DNA of 64,000 bases from Ursus arctos (GCF_023065955.2 NW_026622797.1:57781689-57845688), one strand, 5' to 3'. Shown: positions 34,451 through 46,959, counted from the stretch's first letter. The notes: a model not told the origin generated them from the letters alone. Translations and numbers: made by a program.

Positions 34451-37093
34451 TACATTTATGTAGCTCTTTCTACTCTCCTGTATTTTTTGTCAAGGGATAT
34501 CCAGATGGTGAGGTAGAAAATACTTTAAGATCTTAACTGAGGTTCCTTCTCGTGCTTTTTCTTGATTTGCCTGGGCTTTCCTCTTAGTGGGTCAGTGAGA
34601 CTCATGGCCTCAGTGGAATGGGCAGATGTAGCTTCCCAGACCTCACAGAGAAGCCCTATGCCAGGTCCAACATGGTGCCTGAACAGGAAAAGCAATCATC
34701 CAAGCCAAGACTTCTCAAACTCACTGTGGTGAAGGACCAGTTACTTTTTTAATCAAAATAAAATAATAAAAATGAATTCCTAGGTATATGATACAGAAAA
34801 TCCAAAGACATAAAAATACAAGCCCCAAATTTTAATTATTAAATCCAAATTTTTACAAAGGTTTCTGAATGTTTAGTCTCAATTCCGTACAGATCTCATT
34901 AAAAACGAATAACAAATAATCTAAATAGTTTATGTACTTATATCGTGTCCCTACACCACCCTTTTTATCTAGAGTTCTACTCACCTTAGTTTGGAGTGGG
35001 GACCAGTCAGGGGTTCCTGGTCCCCAAGAAGGCAGAGAAGTATCTACGGGAATGATAGACTGCAGAACCCTTGTGTTTGGGTCAAGAAGGACACAGAGTA
35101 TGGAATATACAACTGGAAGCCAAGGTAGGACTACAAGCATCAGTGGAAGATGAAGTGTAGGCAGAAGTCAATCCCCAAGACCTGGTGAGGTGAGTTACAC
35201 CTCAGCAAAGGCCTCTGAGGGCAGGAGACCACCATGGATAAGACGTGCACTTTTCAAATGCACCAGCACCCCCTTAGGTAAGCCTCCATAAACCCAGATT
35301 CTTTCAAGGAGAATGGAAGAAAGGGGGAAAGACTCTTGAATGGCTGAGTAGTAAGTTTCCAAAAAGACTGAGTTTAAAACCAGAAGTGATGGAGTTATCT
35401 CAATTTGGCAAGATTTAGTTTTCTGCTATCGAAGAGAAAGAGGGAATCGTACACTAAAATAAATGCAATTCCAGATATTTTTAAATTATATTTTTGAAAA
35501 CTTGAGTATGTATTTTGTGAAACATCATGTCCTCTACATGGAATTATTTATATTTTAACAGAAGACAATGCTCTGCTAGAGAAAAGTGTATTTTTTAACA
35601 GAAGAATGTTTAGTCTCAAGTCACTAGAACAGACATTTTTTTTTTAAAGGGGAATTTTAATTTCCTAAGTCACAATGCCACAGAGTCACTTACCCATATG
35701 CTCAGGCCTTTTGAGAAGTTCTGTTGTGCCCCATGGGAATCACTGGCAGATCTGTAATAATATATGACACAGTAAGGCTTTGCATTTTAGAAATCATTTA
35801 ATATTCCATTTGTTTATTTGAGAATTTAGAGTCATACACAGTTAAATATCTGCATGGTAAATAACCCATCTAGATGACAACTGAAACTGCTCTTTCGGTC
35901 GGATGCTTCGCCAGTATGCAGACTAGGGCGTCCCTATGTCACTAAGACCTTTGCTATCTTATTCCAGTGTTCCCGGCTACACCCTCCAGGCATGGATACT
36001 CACCTATCCTGCATGGCAAGGGCTCTCCAAACTTTTTAGCCACAGGCTTTTTTTTTCCCCCAAATAAAACTAAATAGAGGATCTTGATATATAAAAGACC
36101 AATTTATGAAGCAGAGAAAAGAGGTAAGGAATGGAAACACGTGCACTAGTAACCTGCTCCTCCTGTCAGTCCCCGAGGCTATGTGAAACCCTGGGTCTCT
36201 GAAGAAGCTCCTCCTGTCAGTCCCCGAGGCTATGTGAAACCCTGGGTCTCTGAAGAACAAATTTGGAAGCCACTTCAGGGGCTCCGCTTACCCAGATGGC
36301 TACCTCCTCTCTGGAGAAAACTAAACTATGGGCTTTACCCCGGTGTGTACTTCCCTCATATTTGAAGTGGTCAGCAGTCAGAAGACACTTCAGTGGGAAA
36401 GGTTTTGGCTGGTGGTTATAACGACAGTTGATGAAGAGAATGTCTTATCTCTGAGTGCATGGCCTGTGTGGACACTGGAGATTGGGGCTTAACATAAAGC
36501 CCCCTCTACGTGGTCAATCACTGGACCGGAATGAAAGATGGGGTTGGTTTTATTCATTGTGGTTTGATAATAAGGCAAAGAGCCTTAAAGCAAAAAGCTG
36601 GAAAGTCCTGGGTTCCCATCTTTACTGTTGACACGGACTTCACTAAATGACATCAACAACACGTTTTTAGTCTCACATTTTCAATGAGCATACCCAGATT
36701 TACTGTTTTGATTTCTTGTGATAACATCTTGCGACAATATCTGAAACACGTTTTGAAAAGTAATGATATGAATATTTTATGCTGTCTTCCACTTCCTGTA
36801 CTTTAATCTCCATATTGAGGGTACTGTTTCTTCCATGAATCATCTTCCTAACTTCTGTTCGGTTGTGTAGGGTAATAACATATGGTAGCTATTATCACAA
36901 TCAATAGCAAAAATAACCAAAAAATGCTCAGTTTTAAACATGACCACTTTTTCAATCCATTGGTTTAGAAAGATATTTTTAAGCCAACATATTCACACTT
37001 CAAAATCATAAAACCAAGCCATCATTGAATTCATTCTTTAGCCTCTCATTAACTTAAATATTTTATTTATACATTTTATTTTAAATGTATTTT
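34451..37093. other. Intergenic, no gene recognised
   Basis: No interspersed repeat assigned except the tandem duplication at 36156-36257. 'ctcactgtggtgaaggacca' near 34719 and 'ctctccaaactttttagcca' near 36024 read like an old dispersed repeat, but I cannot name it. Frames up to 95 codons. Confidence 0.35.
36156..36257. repeat. Perfect 51-bp tandem duplication
   Basis: The unit gctcctcctgtcagtccccg... occupies 36156-36206 and again 36207-36257 with no difference. It is 17 codons long, so open frames on both strands pass through it with a repeated peptide, but neither frame looks like a gene. Unit size and identity fit a recent minisatellite-type duplication. Confidence 0.98.
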
Positions 37094-37108
37094 AAATATA
37101 CATTAATT

Positions 37109-37287
37109 GGGGGCGCCTGGGTGGCTCAGTCGGTTAAGCATCTGACTCTTGATTTCGGCTCAGGTCGTTATCTCACTGTCATGGGATTGAGCCTCAAATT
37201 GGGCTCTGTGCTCAGGGCAAAGTCTGCTTCAGATTCTCCTGCTCTTTCTCTCAAATAAATAAATAAAATCTTTAAAAATAAATACAT
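37109..37287 (+). mobile_element. CAN SINE, older type with 'actcttgatttcggc' body
   Basis: Head 'gggcgcctgggtggctcag', body 'gactcttgatttcggctcag' as in the oldest pan-carnivore CAN SINEs, AAATA tail. TSD aaatatacattaatt at 37094-37108 and aaaaatacattaatt at 37288-37302 (one mismatch). Confidence 0.94.
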
Positions 37288-37302
37288 AAAAATACATTAA
37301 TT

Positions 37303-39163
37303 AAACATTTACTTTATATGACACCTTGTGTTGGGATAGCCAACGTGAATGAGCCATGATTGAACTGTGAGCTATCTACAGTTCGGTAGTATTGTCAGAG
37401 ATTCAGAAAGGAGTGGAGTGTACACTCCCCTCTTCCTAACAGAACCTTGAGTCTTTCAGGCATGAATTTTGGTTGTAATTGACCCCGGCTCTATTCCAAG
37501 GCCAGTTTCTGATTGACTTAAACCATTCAGATTAGTCCCATTTTCTTGACCTAGTCCCAGAATGAAAGACACAATCTAATTTGATCCAATCAGAGTGAAG
37601 CTCTGCCTGGAGCTTTTTACTGGGAGAGGAAAAGAGAAGCTTTCTCTTTCTGGGTGCTGCAGTGATGGCAGGTATGGTAGATTGTATTATCACCATGACA
37701 GAAGCCAGCTGGAGGACAAAACCTAAAACAGGGCTAAGAGAACTTAGAGAAACAGAACCAGAGCTGTGATTAAACCAATTGTATAGGGTTTTACTGTATG
37801 GGCAAGAGACTATCTGGGTTTTTCTGTCACTTGCTACAAAGGCACTCCAAACCAAACAATACCAAAAGGTATCAACCTCAACTATCAAAGTGAGAAGTAA
37901 CCAAAACTATAGTCAGAAGTTCCCGAAATAATCTTATTTCTTTAGATGACATTTGAGCTGAAGGTTGTCATCAATTCTAAGTGATAAATTTTCTTCTAAA
38001 AAACAGGGATAAATATTCCAATATAACTTTCTAAAGAGAGGACATCTGTAAGGAGTTAACATTAGGATCAATTATTCTCTCAGATACCACCTTATCGTTA
38101 GGCAAATGCTTTATTTACATTCCTCCTTAACTTTGGAAATAATTGGATAGAATTCTGGAGTTTGAAATCATGTGAACCAACGAGGAAACTTGTGAAAAGA
38201 AAACAAATAACAACATATTTACAGCGATCCCTGTTACTCACCGTTGCTCTATGTCCCCAGTCATTCAGTTAGGACATCCCAGCACTAGCAGTCTATGATT
38301 TTAAGTATCTGTTAAGCAGCTACTTTGGACTTGACATTGTGTGAAGCTCTGCGAATTCCAAACATTTCAGTGAAGTACTAAACATCTCAGCCATGATCCA
38401 TGTGGAGTTTACTAAAAATAGCTGGTTGCTTTCTTTAGGTGAAATTAGAAGTTGAGTTTATTTAAAAATATAAGTTTGGTTCACTCAGAGTCCATGGTAT
38501 GAAAAATAAAAATAAAAAACACTGCTTTTCTACTTTAAAAATATTCACCCATGAAACTATGACTTTATCACTTTATTTCTTAGACATGATGGACCAGAGA
38601 AATTGTATAAACACTAGGTGGCACTACAGTTTGAAATAACGTTCAGATAAAAGACAAACTATGAGAGATGGTAAAACAGAAAAAAGAAAACCAAGAGTAT
38701 AATAAATCCACACTTAAGAAAAGATTAAATACTGAAGTCTTTAAGTGCTTATTAGAGAAAATGAATTAACCTTATGCAGTTAATAAATTAACTCAATAAA
38801 TTAACTTATATCCCCTGTCTAATCAAAAGCTAAGTTTTTCCCCCCAGTTAAAATAAGGCTACTACTCACTAGAAGGCAGCAACTAATTAAACCAGTCTAA
38901 TTAGTCAAAAATATTTTTGTTTTTTGAGATGAAGTCTAAATTTAGGTTTCAGCCTCGTCCACCAAATTTTACAACTAAATACTTTTTTTTTCTCAGAAAA
39001 CAGAAAAAAAATATCTACGGGCATCCCTTAACGAAAGGATAAGTTACATAAGAAGTTAAACATATGGTTTATTTTTTTTCCTTCTATTTAGAGCATAGGC
39101 ACATAGGTAGTGTATATCCAATAAACTCAGTAAATTATATCTTTTATAAATTTAGGATATTTG
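37303..39163. other. Intergenic; possible old LTR near 37450-37780
   Basis: 'gattgacttaaaccattcag' near 37512 followed by 'ttgatccaatcagagtgaag' near 37579 and a GA-rich stretch is typical wording of ancient LTR or MER elements, but I cannot classify it. The 118-codon minus-strand frame (37532-37888) lies in it and shows no retroviral or cellular motif. The rest is AT-rich and unassigned. Confidence 0.35.
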
Positions 39164-39178
39164 CCTGAAGTTACTTTT

Positions 39179-39188
39179 TTAAAAGATT

Positions 39189-39227
<39 letters not shown>

Positions 39228-39392
39228 TTTGACAGAGACAGCGAGCACAAGCAGGGGGAGTGGCAGGCGGAGGGAGAGGGAGAAGCAGACTCCCCACTGA
39301 ACAGGGAGCCTGATGTGGGGCTCGATCCCAGGACCCGAGATCATGACCTGAGCCAAGCCAGACACTTAACCGACTGAGCCACCCAGGCGCCC
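39179..39392 (-). mobile_element. CAN SINE, antisense, with long (TTTAT)-type tail
   Basis: The inverted tail has an unusually long (TTTA)n run (39188-39230). Body of the older type; inverted head 'gactgagccacccaggcgcc'. Exact TSD cctgaagttactttt at 39164-39178 and 39393-39407. The flanking word gttactttta is itself repeated nearby (39416-39429). Confidence 0.96.
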
Positions 39393-39407
39393 CCTGAAGT
39401 TACTTTT

Positions 39408-41015
39408 ATATATAAAGTTACTTTTATATACTTAAAATATATATGTATGTATATGTATTTGTGCAGTATTTTATTGATCGTGCATAGTCTTTGTTAACCA
39501 GCTTCAAATTCAGAACCCAGGGAGAGCACACGGGAACTGTCAGCTCCCTGAGTGAGTAGTCCATTGGACTCCACCTGGTCTGGCACCTCAAGCCATCCAG
39601 ACATCTTGGTTAGTTTTCAAACTCAGGTCTTCTGTTCTTCGGATCAATCAATTTATATCAAGCAGTGGCCCTTGGAGAACTCCCTCCCAAAGTCAGAAAG
39701 CGAAGCTCAACAGTGAAATAAAATTGATTTATAAAAACTTCACCTGAATATTTGATTTCATGTAACCAAAGACTTTGTAGATATAAGCTTGTTTTTGTCC
39801 CATTTCAGAGAAAAAAAATGTGCTACTTGGATGGGTCAATCTGTCCTCCCTGAACGTTCTCTGACAGGTTCCATTCTCTCCTATGGAAAACAGTCTTGTT
39901 AAGTCACTAGGAAGACATCTTTTCAAAGTAATTAGGTAGGTTCTGTTAGGGATTTCTTTCATACTGCCTGACTTTACTCACAAAATATTACTATTGTGGC
40001 CAGATAAGCTTAGAATACATTCACTATCTAATGCAGGAATATCATTATCATAACATAAAGAGGCCAAAAGAACTAAGAACGAGGTTTTTTTTTTTTTAAT
40101 TTGGACTAATAACGTGTTATTTTATTAATTTAAGAAATGAAAATATATATCTTTGGAGACAGAAACTTGAATTACAAGCAATGAAAAAGAATACAGGTGA
40201 TCTAGAGTAGCCAAAAATCATAAATACATATGAACTCTTCTATTTTTAAGGAATAATATTAAGGATCATGTAACATAAAAATTCATACGAGATAGTCCCA
40301 GTCCTTTAAGGCACTTATAACTTTGGAGAGAAAATATATAAACACTCATAAAGTTAATTAACAATAAAAATATAAATAACAGTTCACGACAGAGATAGGT
40401 AAGAAATTAAAGATTTCCTGAACGAATGGTACAAACACAAAGGTGTAAAAGTTGTTTAGAAGAGAATATACTTATTAGTTGGGGTATAGATTAAGCTACT
40501 GTAAGAGAGAGAAAGAGAGAACTAAAAATTCAGAGGTTCGAACAACACACACATTTAGAGGAAAGGTGGTCAGGGGAGATACATAACTTGCTCCACTGGG
40601 TCATCTGGGAACCCCCCCAAATCCCTTCCACTTAGTTGTTTCATTGCCTTTCGAGATATTGTATTGGTTAAAGTGATGTTAGCATCTAGGATAGATAAAA
40701 AGAGCATCTCAATGGCTCAACACAATCATTTCTCACTTACAGGAAGTCTGGAGCGTGGCCAGAGTGGCAGCAGGGGAAGGTAGGACATCTGCTCCATGCA
40801 GACATTTAAAGACTTGGGTGAACTGAGGCCCTTCTATCTTCAGCAGTGTGGTCCTGGGCATAGATATCCAGCACTGATTGCTTATGAAAGTTAGGGGGCT
40901 CAAAAGGTTTTTATTTTATTTTATTTTATTTTATTTTATTGTCATTTTTTGGGTTTTTTGACAATAAAAATCCCTCAAAACCTTGACAGGCTTCTAACCT
41001 CTTTATTCTCATCAG
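39408..41015. other. Intergenic with a (TTTTA)n microsatellite
   Basis: Pentanucleotide run (TTTTA)n at 40908-40940. 40690-40870 ('tcaatggctcaacacaatc', 'aggaagtctggagcgtgg') reads like an old dispersed repeat of unresolved family. No gene. Confidence 0.45.
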
Positions 41016-41616
41016 TGCCTCTGGTAGGCAGAATTCTAAGATAGTGCCCAACATTCCAATTCCACTGGGCATGCCTTATATATCAATGCCACCTTGAGTT
41101 TGGGCAGACCTGTGAATATGATGGGCTACAACTTCAACGATTAGGTTTCCAATCAAATGACTGAGTTAAACAAAAGGGAGATTATCTGGGCGGGCCTGGC
41201 CTAATCGGGTGAGCCTTTCAAAGGAACTGGGCCCTTCCCAAAGTCAGAGATGCATGTGAGGGAGATCCTCTGTTGCTGGCTTTGAAGATAGAGGGGGCTA
41301 CCTGGCAAGAACCTGATAACAACCACTAGGAGCTGAAAGCAACCCCCAGCTGACACTCAGTAAGGAAATGGTGACCTCAGTTCTATAACCTCAAGAAATT
41401 GAACTTTGCCAACAACCAGTAATTTTGGAAGTGGATTTTGAAACTCAGATGAGACCACAGCCCCAGTCAGTACCTTAGTTTCAGCCAGGTGAGACCCAAA
41501 CAGAGGATTCAACTGTGCTATGCCCAGACTTCTGACCTATGGACCTGAGACATAATGTTGTTGCAAGCTGTTAAATTTTTTGGTAATTAGTTACACAGCA
41601 ATAGAGAGCTAATATA
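41016..41616 (+). mobile_element. MLT1C/D-like MaLR solo LTR, sense
   Basis: Opens with 'tggtaggcagaattctaaga', contains 'gcaagaacctgataacaacc' and 'tggaagtggattttgaaac', and closes with 'ttagttacacagcaatagag' plus 'agctaatat', the standard end of this LTR group. About 600 bp, somewhat longer than the usual 350-500, so it may contain a small insertion. Confidence 0.82.
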
Positions 41617-41828
41617 ATTCCAAAGTTGCTAGACATAATTCTCAAGCCCAATTTCCTTCTTTCTTTCTTCCTTACACTAACACTTTTCTCCTTAACTTAA
41701 AGTACCTTCCTTGAGGCCACCAGACTTGGGAAAAAGGGCTGCAACCTTAATACAACATTTTCCACGGGCTAAATATTAATGGGCTTTTGTTACTTAAAGG
41801 CTTTAAAAATTTACTTCTTCCCTTTGGG

Positions 41829-42191
41829 GCTTAGTTCAGGCTGCTATAACAAAGCACCATATCAACAACATAAATGTGTTTCTCACAGTTCTGGAAGTTG
41901 GAAATCCCAGATCATGGTGCCAGCGTGGTCAGGTTCTGGTAAAAGCCTGCTTCCCGGTGTGCAGCCGGCAGTCATCCATGGTCTCCTCACATGGTGGAGA
42001 ACAGAGAGAGGAAGGAAGCTCTCCTGTCTCTTTATATATGGGCGCTATTCCTATTCATGAGGGCTCCACCCTCCCTACCTAATTACGTCCCAGAGATCCC
42101 ACTTGCAAATACTATCACACTGCGATTAGCTTTCAACATACAAACTGGGGGCGGGGAAAGGAGGGTGGGCACAAATATTCAGTCCCTAACA
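41829..42191 (-). mobile_element. MLT1A/B-like MaLR solo LTR, antisense
   Basis: Inverted LTR: 'gttcaggctgctataacaaag', 'ctcacagttctggaagttgg', 'ctcctcacatggtggaga', 'attcatgagggctccaccct', 'cctaattacgtccc', ending 'cacaaatattcagtcccta'. Same group as the copy at 10968-11335. It lies 212 bp downstream of an opposite-orientation MLT1; neither has internal sequence. Confidence 0.88.
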
Positions 42192-42457
42192 GGGGCCTAT
42201 AGGCAGCGGGTGTTTCCAATCCCTCTAAATCCTACATGTCTGGACTGCTTCTAGTCAAGCCTTTCTCTTGCAAACCTGCTAATTCTTGTTCCTGTTCTTC
42301 TCTTTCTCGTATAACTGCAATATAACAAAAGAATAAAACTCCATCACCCGAGGAGGGATATCCAAGTACTGTGAGCATTGTTAAATATTAGCATTGGTTA
42401 GCAAGATGAAAATACATACTATTATACAAATAGGCCAGAAAAGAAAAATCAGAACTT

Positions 42458-42660
42458 TTTTTTTTTAAAGATTTTATTTATTTATTTGACAGAGAGACAG
42501 AGATAGCTAGAGAGGGAACACAAGCAGGGGGAGTGGGAGAGGGGGACAGAAGCAGGCTCCCCACGGAGCAGGGAGCCCCACTCAGGGCTCAATCCCAGAA
42601 CCCTGGGATCATGACCTGAGCAGAAGGCAGACGCTTAACAACTGAGCCACCCAGGCACCC
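42458..42660 (-). mobile_element. CAN SINE, antisense
   Basis: Inverted tail, GA-rich body with 'gggaacacaagcaggggg', inverted head 'gagccacccaggcaccc'. TSD agaaaaatcagaactt at 42442-42457 and agaaaaatcagatctt at 42661-42676 (one mismatch). Confidence 0.95.
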
Positions 42661-43084
42661 AGAAAAATCAGATCTTGATAGACCTTCAAAAAGGTGTCTC
42701 ATGAAATTTAACATTTATTTCTGATTAAAGTTCTCAATAAGATTGGAATGTAACATATGTCCTTAATATGAGGGAGGCTTAGAAATCTATTTCCAATCAA
42801 CAACCAATGTCATGGTTAACGTTAAGACAGTGAGGAGAGAATCAGGAATATTTATTATCACTCTTATTATCTAACCAAGTCCTGGAAGTTCAAAGCAAAG
42901 ACATTTTAGCCAAAAAGTTGTAAATATGATTATATTTAGCAAATACACCCAAATTGGGAAAAATCCCAAATAATCAATTGAAAAAAGATATTAAATATAA
43001 TTTATAAAAATATTATGGGTAAGGCAACAAAGTAAAAAAAATAAACACACAATAATATTTTAAATATCAATAATATTAAGTCAG

Positions 43085-43277
43085 GGGCTCCTGGGTGGCT
43101 CAGTCAGTTAAGCGTCCACCTTGGCTCAGGTCAAGATCCCAGAGTCCTGGGATCAAGCTCCGAGTCAGGCTCCCTGCTCAGCGGGGAGCCTGCTTCACCC
43201 TCTCCTCCCCACTCTTGCTCTCTGTCACTATCTCTGTCTCTCTCTCTCAAGTAAATAAATAAAACCTTTAAATAATA
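43085..43277 (+). mobile_element. CAN SINE, older type
   Basis: Head 'ggggctcctgggtggctcag', degenerate 'caccttggctcaggtcaag' body, CT-rich segment, AAATA tail passing into (AAT)n. TSD not clear. Inverted relative to the SINE at 42458-42660, 424 bp away. Confidence 0.9.
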
Positions 43278-43825
43278 ATAATAATAGTCAAAAGATAATA
43301 GGTAAATGCTTATTCATAATAACAACACAAAAGTAAACATCTAAAATGTAATTAATAAATGCAGAAAATATATGGGAAAAAAAACCCCTACAATGATTTT
43401 TAAAAATCACTCAAGAAAAGTTGAAGTGCTATTGACAAAAACAAGATATTTGGGACACCTTGATAATCAACCGGAAACAGACGATCCCTACCTCATAATA
43501 AAAATGTAATATATTTTAGCTGAATTAAAAATTAACTATGAAAGATAAGATTACAAAACTACGATGAAGGATTGGTGAGTATTTTTAATTTTGGTGTGAA
43601 TATGGACTTGTCAACTTGACTTCAAAGACAGATTCCTCCAATGGAAAAAATATTGGTAGACTTTTATCATATAAACTTTAAAACCATCACCAGTCATTTT
43701 CAGTGGAGAGACAGTAGTGATCAAAAGACAAGGCCTCTCTTTCCCATGGCCAGGAGAACATCAGAATTGTCGTGTCTGTGAATTCTAAAATTACTCTCGC
43801 TTTGTATAATTTTTATTTTTTAACT

Positions 43826-43925
43826 GTCATTCACTGAGTGTTTAATATGTGCCAGGCAATGACCACACGAGGTAGACATCATTATTCTCATTTTACAGAT
43901 GAAAAATGACATTTAGAGATGTCAT
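43826..43925 (-). repeat. MIR SINE, antisense, fragment
   Basis: 'tcattcactgagtgtttaat', 'atgtgccaggcaatgacc', 'cgaggtagacatcattattc', 'cattttacagatgaaaaa'. Centre of MIR, truncated at its tRNA side. Confidence 0.8.
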
Positions 43926-43964
43926 TATCACCATTATTATTAATACTGACCAAGGTAACATTAT

Positions 43965-44165
43965 TAGCAGCTTGCCTATTCTGAATACAGTGCTAATAAG
44001 TACTTTACAAGGATTCTCATTTAATTCTCATAATGATTCTATGAGGTAGGAACTATTACTATTCTAATATTCAGATAAGAAATCTCAGGTTCAAAGAGGT
44101 TAAAGAATCTGAGCAAACTCCTAAGTGGTCTCCGGGAATCCAGCCCACATCTGCCTTCACACACC
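43965..44165 (-). repeat. MIR SINE, antisense, second copy
   Basis: 'cagtgctaataagtacttta', 'tctcatttaattctcataa', 'ctatgaggtaggaactatta', 'ctcaggttcaaagaggttaa', 'gcaaactcctaagtggt'. Separate from the MIR ending at 43925, since the central part is repeated. Confidence 0.8.
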
Positions 44166-44388
44166 CCTCCCCACAAGCCAGAGCTCAGAAGCATTAGCTA
44201 TGCTATTTAAATGTGTGTTGAAATTCTCAAGTAATCTTAAAAATTCTCAAAAATCTTAAAGACATGAGATTTTCATGTTTTTCACAAGCAGATATTTGTT
44301 TGAAGAGGTTGAGAAACAGTGACTTAAAATTTCCATAAATTGAAAAAGTATCAATTAATAATGTTAAAACGTAACATAAGAATTAGGA

Positions 44389-44560
44389 AAAAATATTTGT
44401 AACATTTAATAAGCATTTATTGGAGTGCCTGTTAGGTGCTGGACACCATTTTAGGCACTGAATATTTAGAGATGGAATAGATAGGTCCCTAACTTTATGG
44501 AGTTTACATCTAAAAGTAAGGTTAATATTCTTACAAATTGTTAAAGAAAAAATGAGCAGC
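44389..44560 (+). repeat. Old dispersed mammalian repeat, family unresolved
   Basis: 'ataagcatttattggagtgc', 'gttaggtgctggacacc', 'taactttatggagtttacat' follow a very common ancient repeat order (same group as 21880-22160). No coding capacity. Confidence 0.4.
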
Positions 44561-44799
44561 AATCCAATATAAAAAGGAATAAGGAAGCAAATAGGGGAGA
44601 ATGAAATGCATTCTCAGGAAAATATACTCACATTCTTCTTCGTAATAAAGGAAATGAAACGTAAACAATAAAATACTAGTTTTGATCTATCAGAAGAGCA
44701 AAGATTAACAAGAATGGTTAACGTAGTATTGTGGTTGGTGTGCGGAAGGACTGCTCTACCAGTCAGAGCATAAATGGGCCCAGAATTGCTGTAAAGCTG

Positions 44800-44969
44800 G
44801 GGCGCCTGGGTGGCGCAGTCGTTAAGCGTCTGCCTTCGGCTCAGGGCATGATCCCAGCGTTCTGGGATCGAGCCCCACATCAGGCTCCTCTGCTAGGAGC
44901 CTGCTTCTTCCTCTCCCACTCCCCCTGCTTGTGTTCCCTCTCTCGCTGGCTGTCTCTCTCTCTGTCAAA

Positions 44970-45007
<38 letters not shown>
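44800..45007 (+). mobile_element. CAN SINE, younger type, long (AAAT)n tail
   Basis: Close to the consensus throughout ('gggcgcctgggtggcgcagt', 'cccacatcaggctcctctgc', 'cactccccctgcttgtgttc') with a pure (AAAT)n tail of about 40 bases. TSD agaattgctgtaaagctg at 44782-44799 and agagttgctgtaaagctg at 45008-45025 (one mismatch in 18). Confidence 0.97.
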
Positions 45008-45008
<1 letters not shown>

Positions 45009-45025
45009 GAGTTGCTGTAAAGCTG

Positions 45026-46404
45026 TGGGTACAGGCCTGTTGCCAACTCAAAAAGGTGGATGTAAACAGCCAACAATAAAGAATCAAATAATATCATGGA
45101 ACTTACACGTAATGGAACATACTCAGTGATTAAACATGATGATTCGACCACTACTTCCCAAAAGGAAAGATCATTAAGAATTGAAGAATATCAAATGTGA
45201 AGAAGAGGTTATAGAGAAAAACACATAAAATGAACTCATTTTTTATGAATTGGTGTATCTATATCCTGTCACAATACTAGGAGATTTTTTTTTAATTTTG
45301 CTTATTTAGGTTTTAATAATAATGTATAATTATTATTATATAAGGCTGCACTTATACCACACTGAAGTTGAATAAATCCAGTAAGTTGAGGAGAAGGTCA
45401 GAGACTCACTCAGCTGTCGAGATCTTAGAGACAAAAAGCCTGTGGTTAGAATCTCACTGCCCCTGTTCTATTCTGTCTCTGTACATTGGCGAACTTCTTT
45501 CAAACCTGTTCCATGCAGACAGATAAAATATACTAGAATCAGAGGGTATATTTCAAAGCATTTTCCTCTAGAAAATAGCACAAGCCACAATTATTTAGCA
45601 TTTGTTAGTCTCTAAAAATAGAGTCTTACTATCCATGTCTCAAATAGGCATTAAAGATGCAGAAGCTATGAGTCATGCTTGGCAGGGTAAATATCTTATT
45701 TGCCCCTAGAACTTGGACCATGTCTTTATATTTCATCAGGTAAGCCAAATATGGCGCCAGGGGAACAGCTAATTCCCTTTGCTGTCCTAGGTCAGTGCTG
45801 ATATTAAATGACCCTTTCATCACTACCCAAGTGCTAAGGAACTGACGGAGGCAGCTACAACTTTGTTTATACTGGGAATGCTATAATTTAATAAGCTCAG
45901 GACTTGCCAGTTGGGACTACTAGTGTAAATGTTCATTCAATTGGCAAATCAATTTAATGTGCCCACACACACTAAATTTTTTTTTTTAATCGAGAGAGCT
46001 GCCAATGGTATTGGTATTACATAGATAATGGTCTCAAATGTTTTACTAACAAAGGATCCCTTGAACCTAAGAAAGGGCATTTCTAGTAGAGAAATAATAT
46101 GTCACCTATGTTTAATTTCTAGCTGGAGACTGCCACCTAATCTAAGCCAGAGTGTTGCGTTTATGAAGGGTACAGAGACTTTCATTATGGGAATGTAGTG
46201 TTTTCCCATCAGGAAAGGATAGATTTTTTTTTTCATAATACCCAATTCTGCAAAAAGATGTCTAAAGCTGAGGAAATGTGTGTGTTGAAGCCTCACAAGC
46301 TATTGACTAGCAAGCTAACTTCTCAAAAACCCCCAAATTTAAATTTTATGTCAAGATTTAAACCAATATATCAAATTATTATCTAAAGCTTTTACTTAGT
46401 GTTC
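45026..46404. other. Intergenic, no gene recognised
   Basis: Unassigned AT-rich DNA with short A/T runs (45285-45296, 45978-45989). A weak MIR-like piece may lie at 45440-45510. Frames are at most 64 codons. Confidence 0.4.
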
Positions 46405-46560
46405 TACAGTTCACAGGGAACTTGCATAGTTTGCATTTGAGATAATCCCCAAAACAACTCTTGCAGCTCAGGAAGGTTGAGTGTCCTGCCCTGAAACACT
46501 CAGGTAGGGAGCAGGAGGGTTCAATTCAAATCCAGGTCTTCTGAGTCTATATTTGGTCAG
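46405..46560 (-). repeat. MIR-like fragment, antisense
   Basis: 'tctacagttcacagggaact', 'agctcaggaaggttgagtg', 'cctgccctgaaacactcag', 'tcaaatccaggtcttctgag' keep the antisense MIR order with the centre lost. Confidence 0.5.
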
Positions 46561-46959
46561 TCATCTTCATGCCCTACGCTTTCTTTGGGTTAGCTTTGAC
46601 CTGATCACAGCTTTGAGTAAAATGTCCCATAAATCTTCCATGCCCATCACAGCACTAGGCATTAAGGCAAAGAGCATGAATGACAAATGGCTGACATTTA
46701 TGCTGGCTCTCCCCACTCTGACACTGCACTCTTTCCTGCTATTCCTGGATGTGGCCTCAGAATCCTTCACAACACAACCCTCCATGCATCCACTATAAAT
46801 TAATCTGATTTGGAACGCCAGAGGAAACCTATTTTTGTCATCCCTGAAATAATATTCTGCCATGTTCCATCCTCTTAATACTTAACAATTACAAATTCAT
46901 AAAAAATATTTATGTGCATCTGGAATGAATAAATTCTCTATAATTTTAATCATAGATGA

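Noticed and set aside
36036..36365. Frames with a 17-residue peptide repeat on both strands
   Set aside because: Produced by the 51-bp tandem duplication; both strands are open, which argues for composition, not coding.
37532..37888. 118-codon minus-strand frame
   Set aside because: Lies in what looks like an old LTR or MER element; no retroviral or cellular motif.
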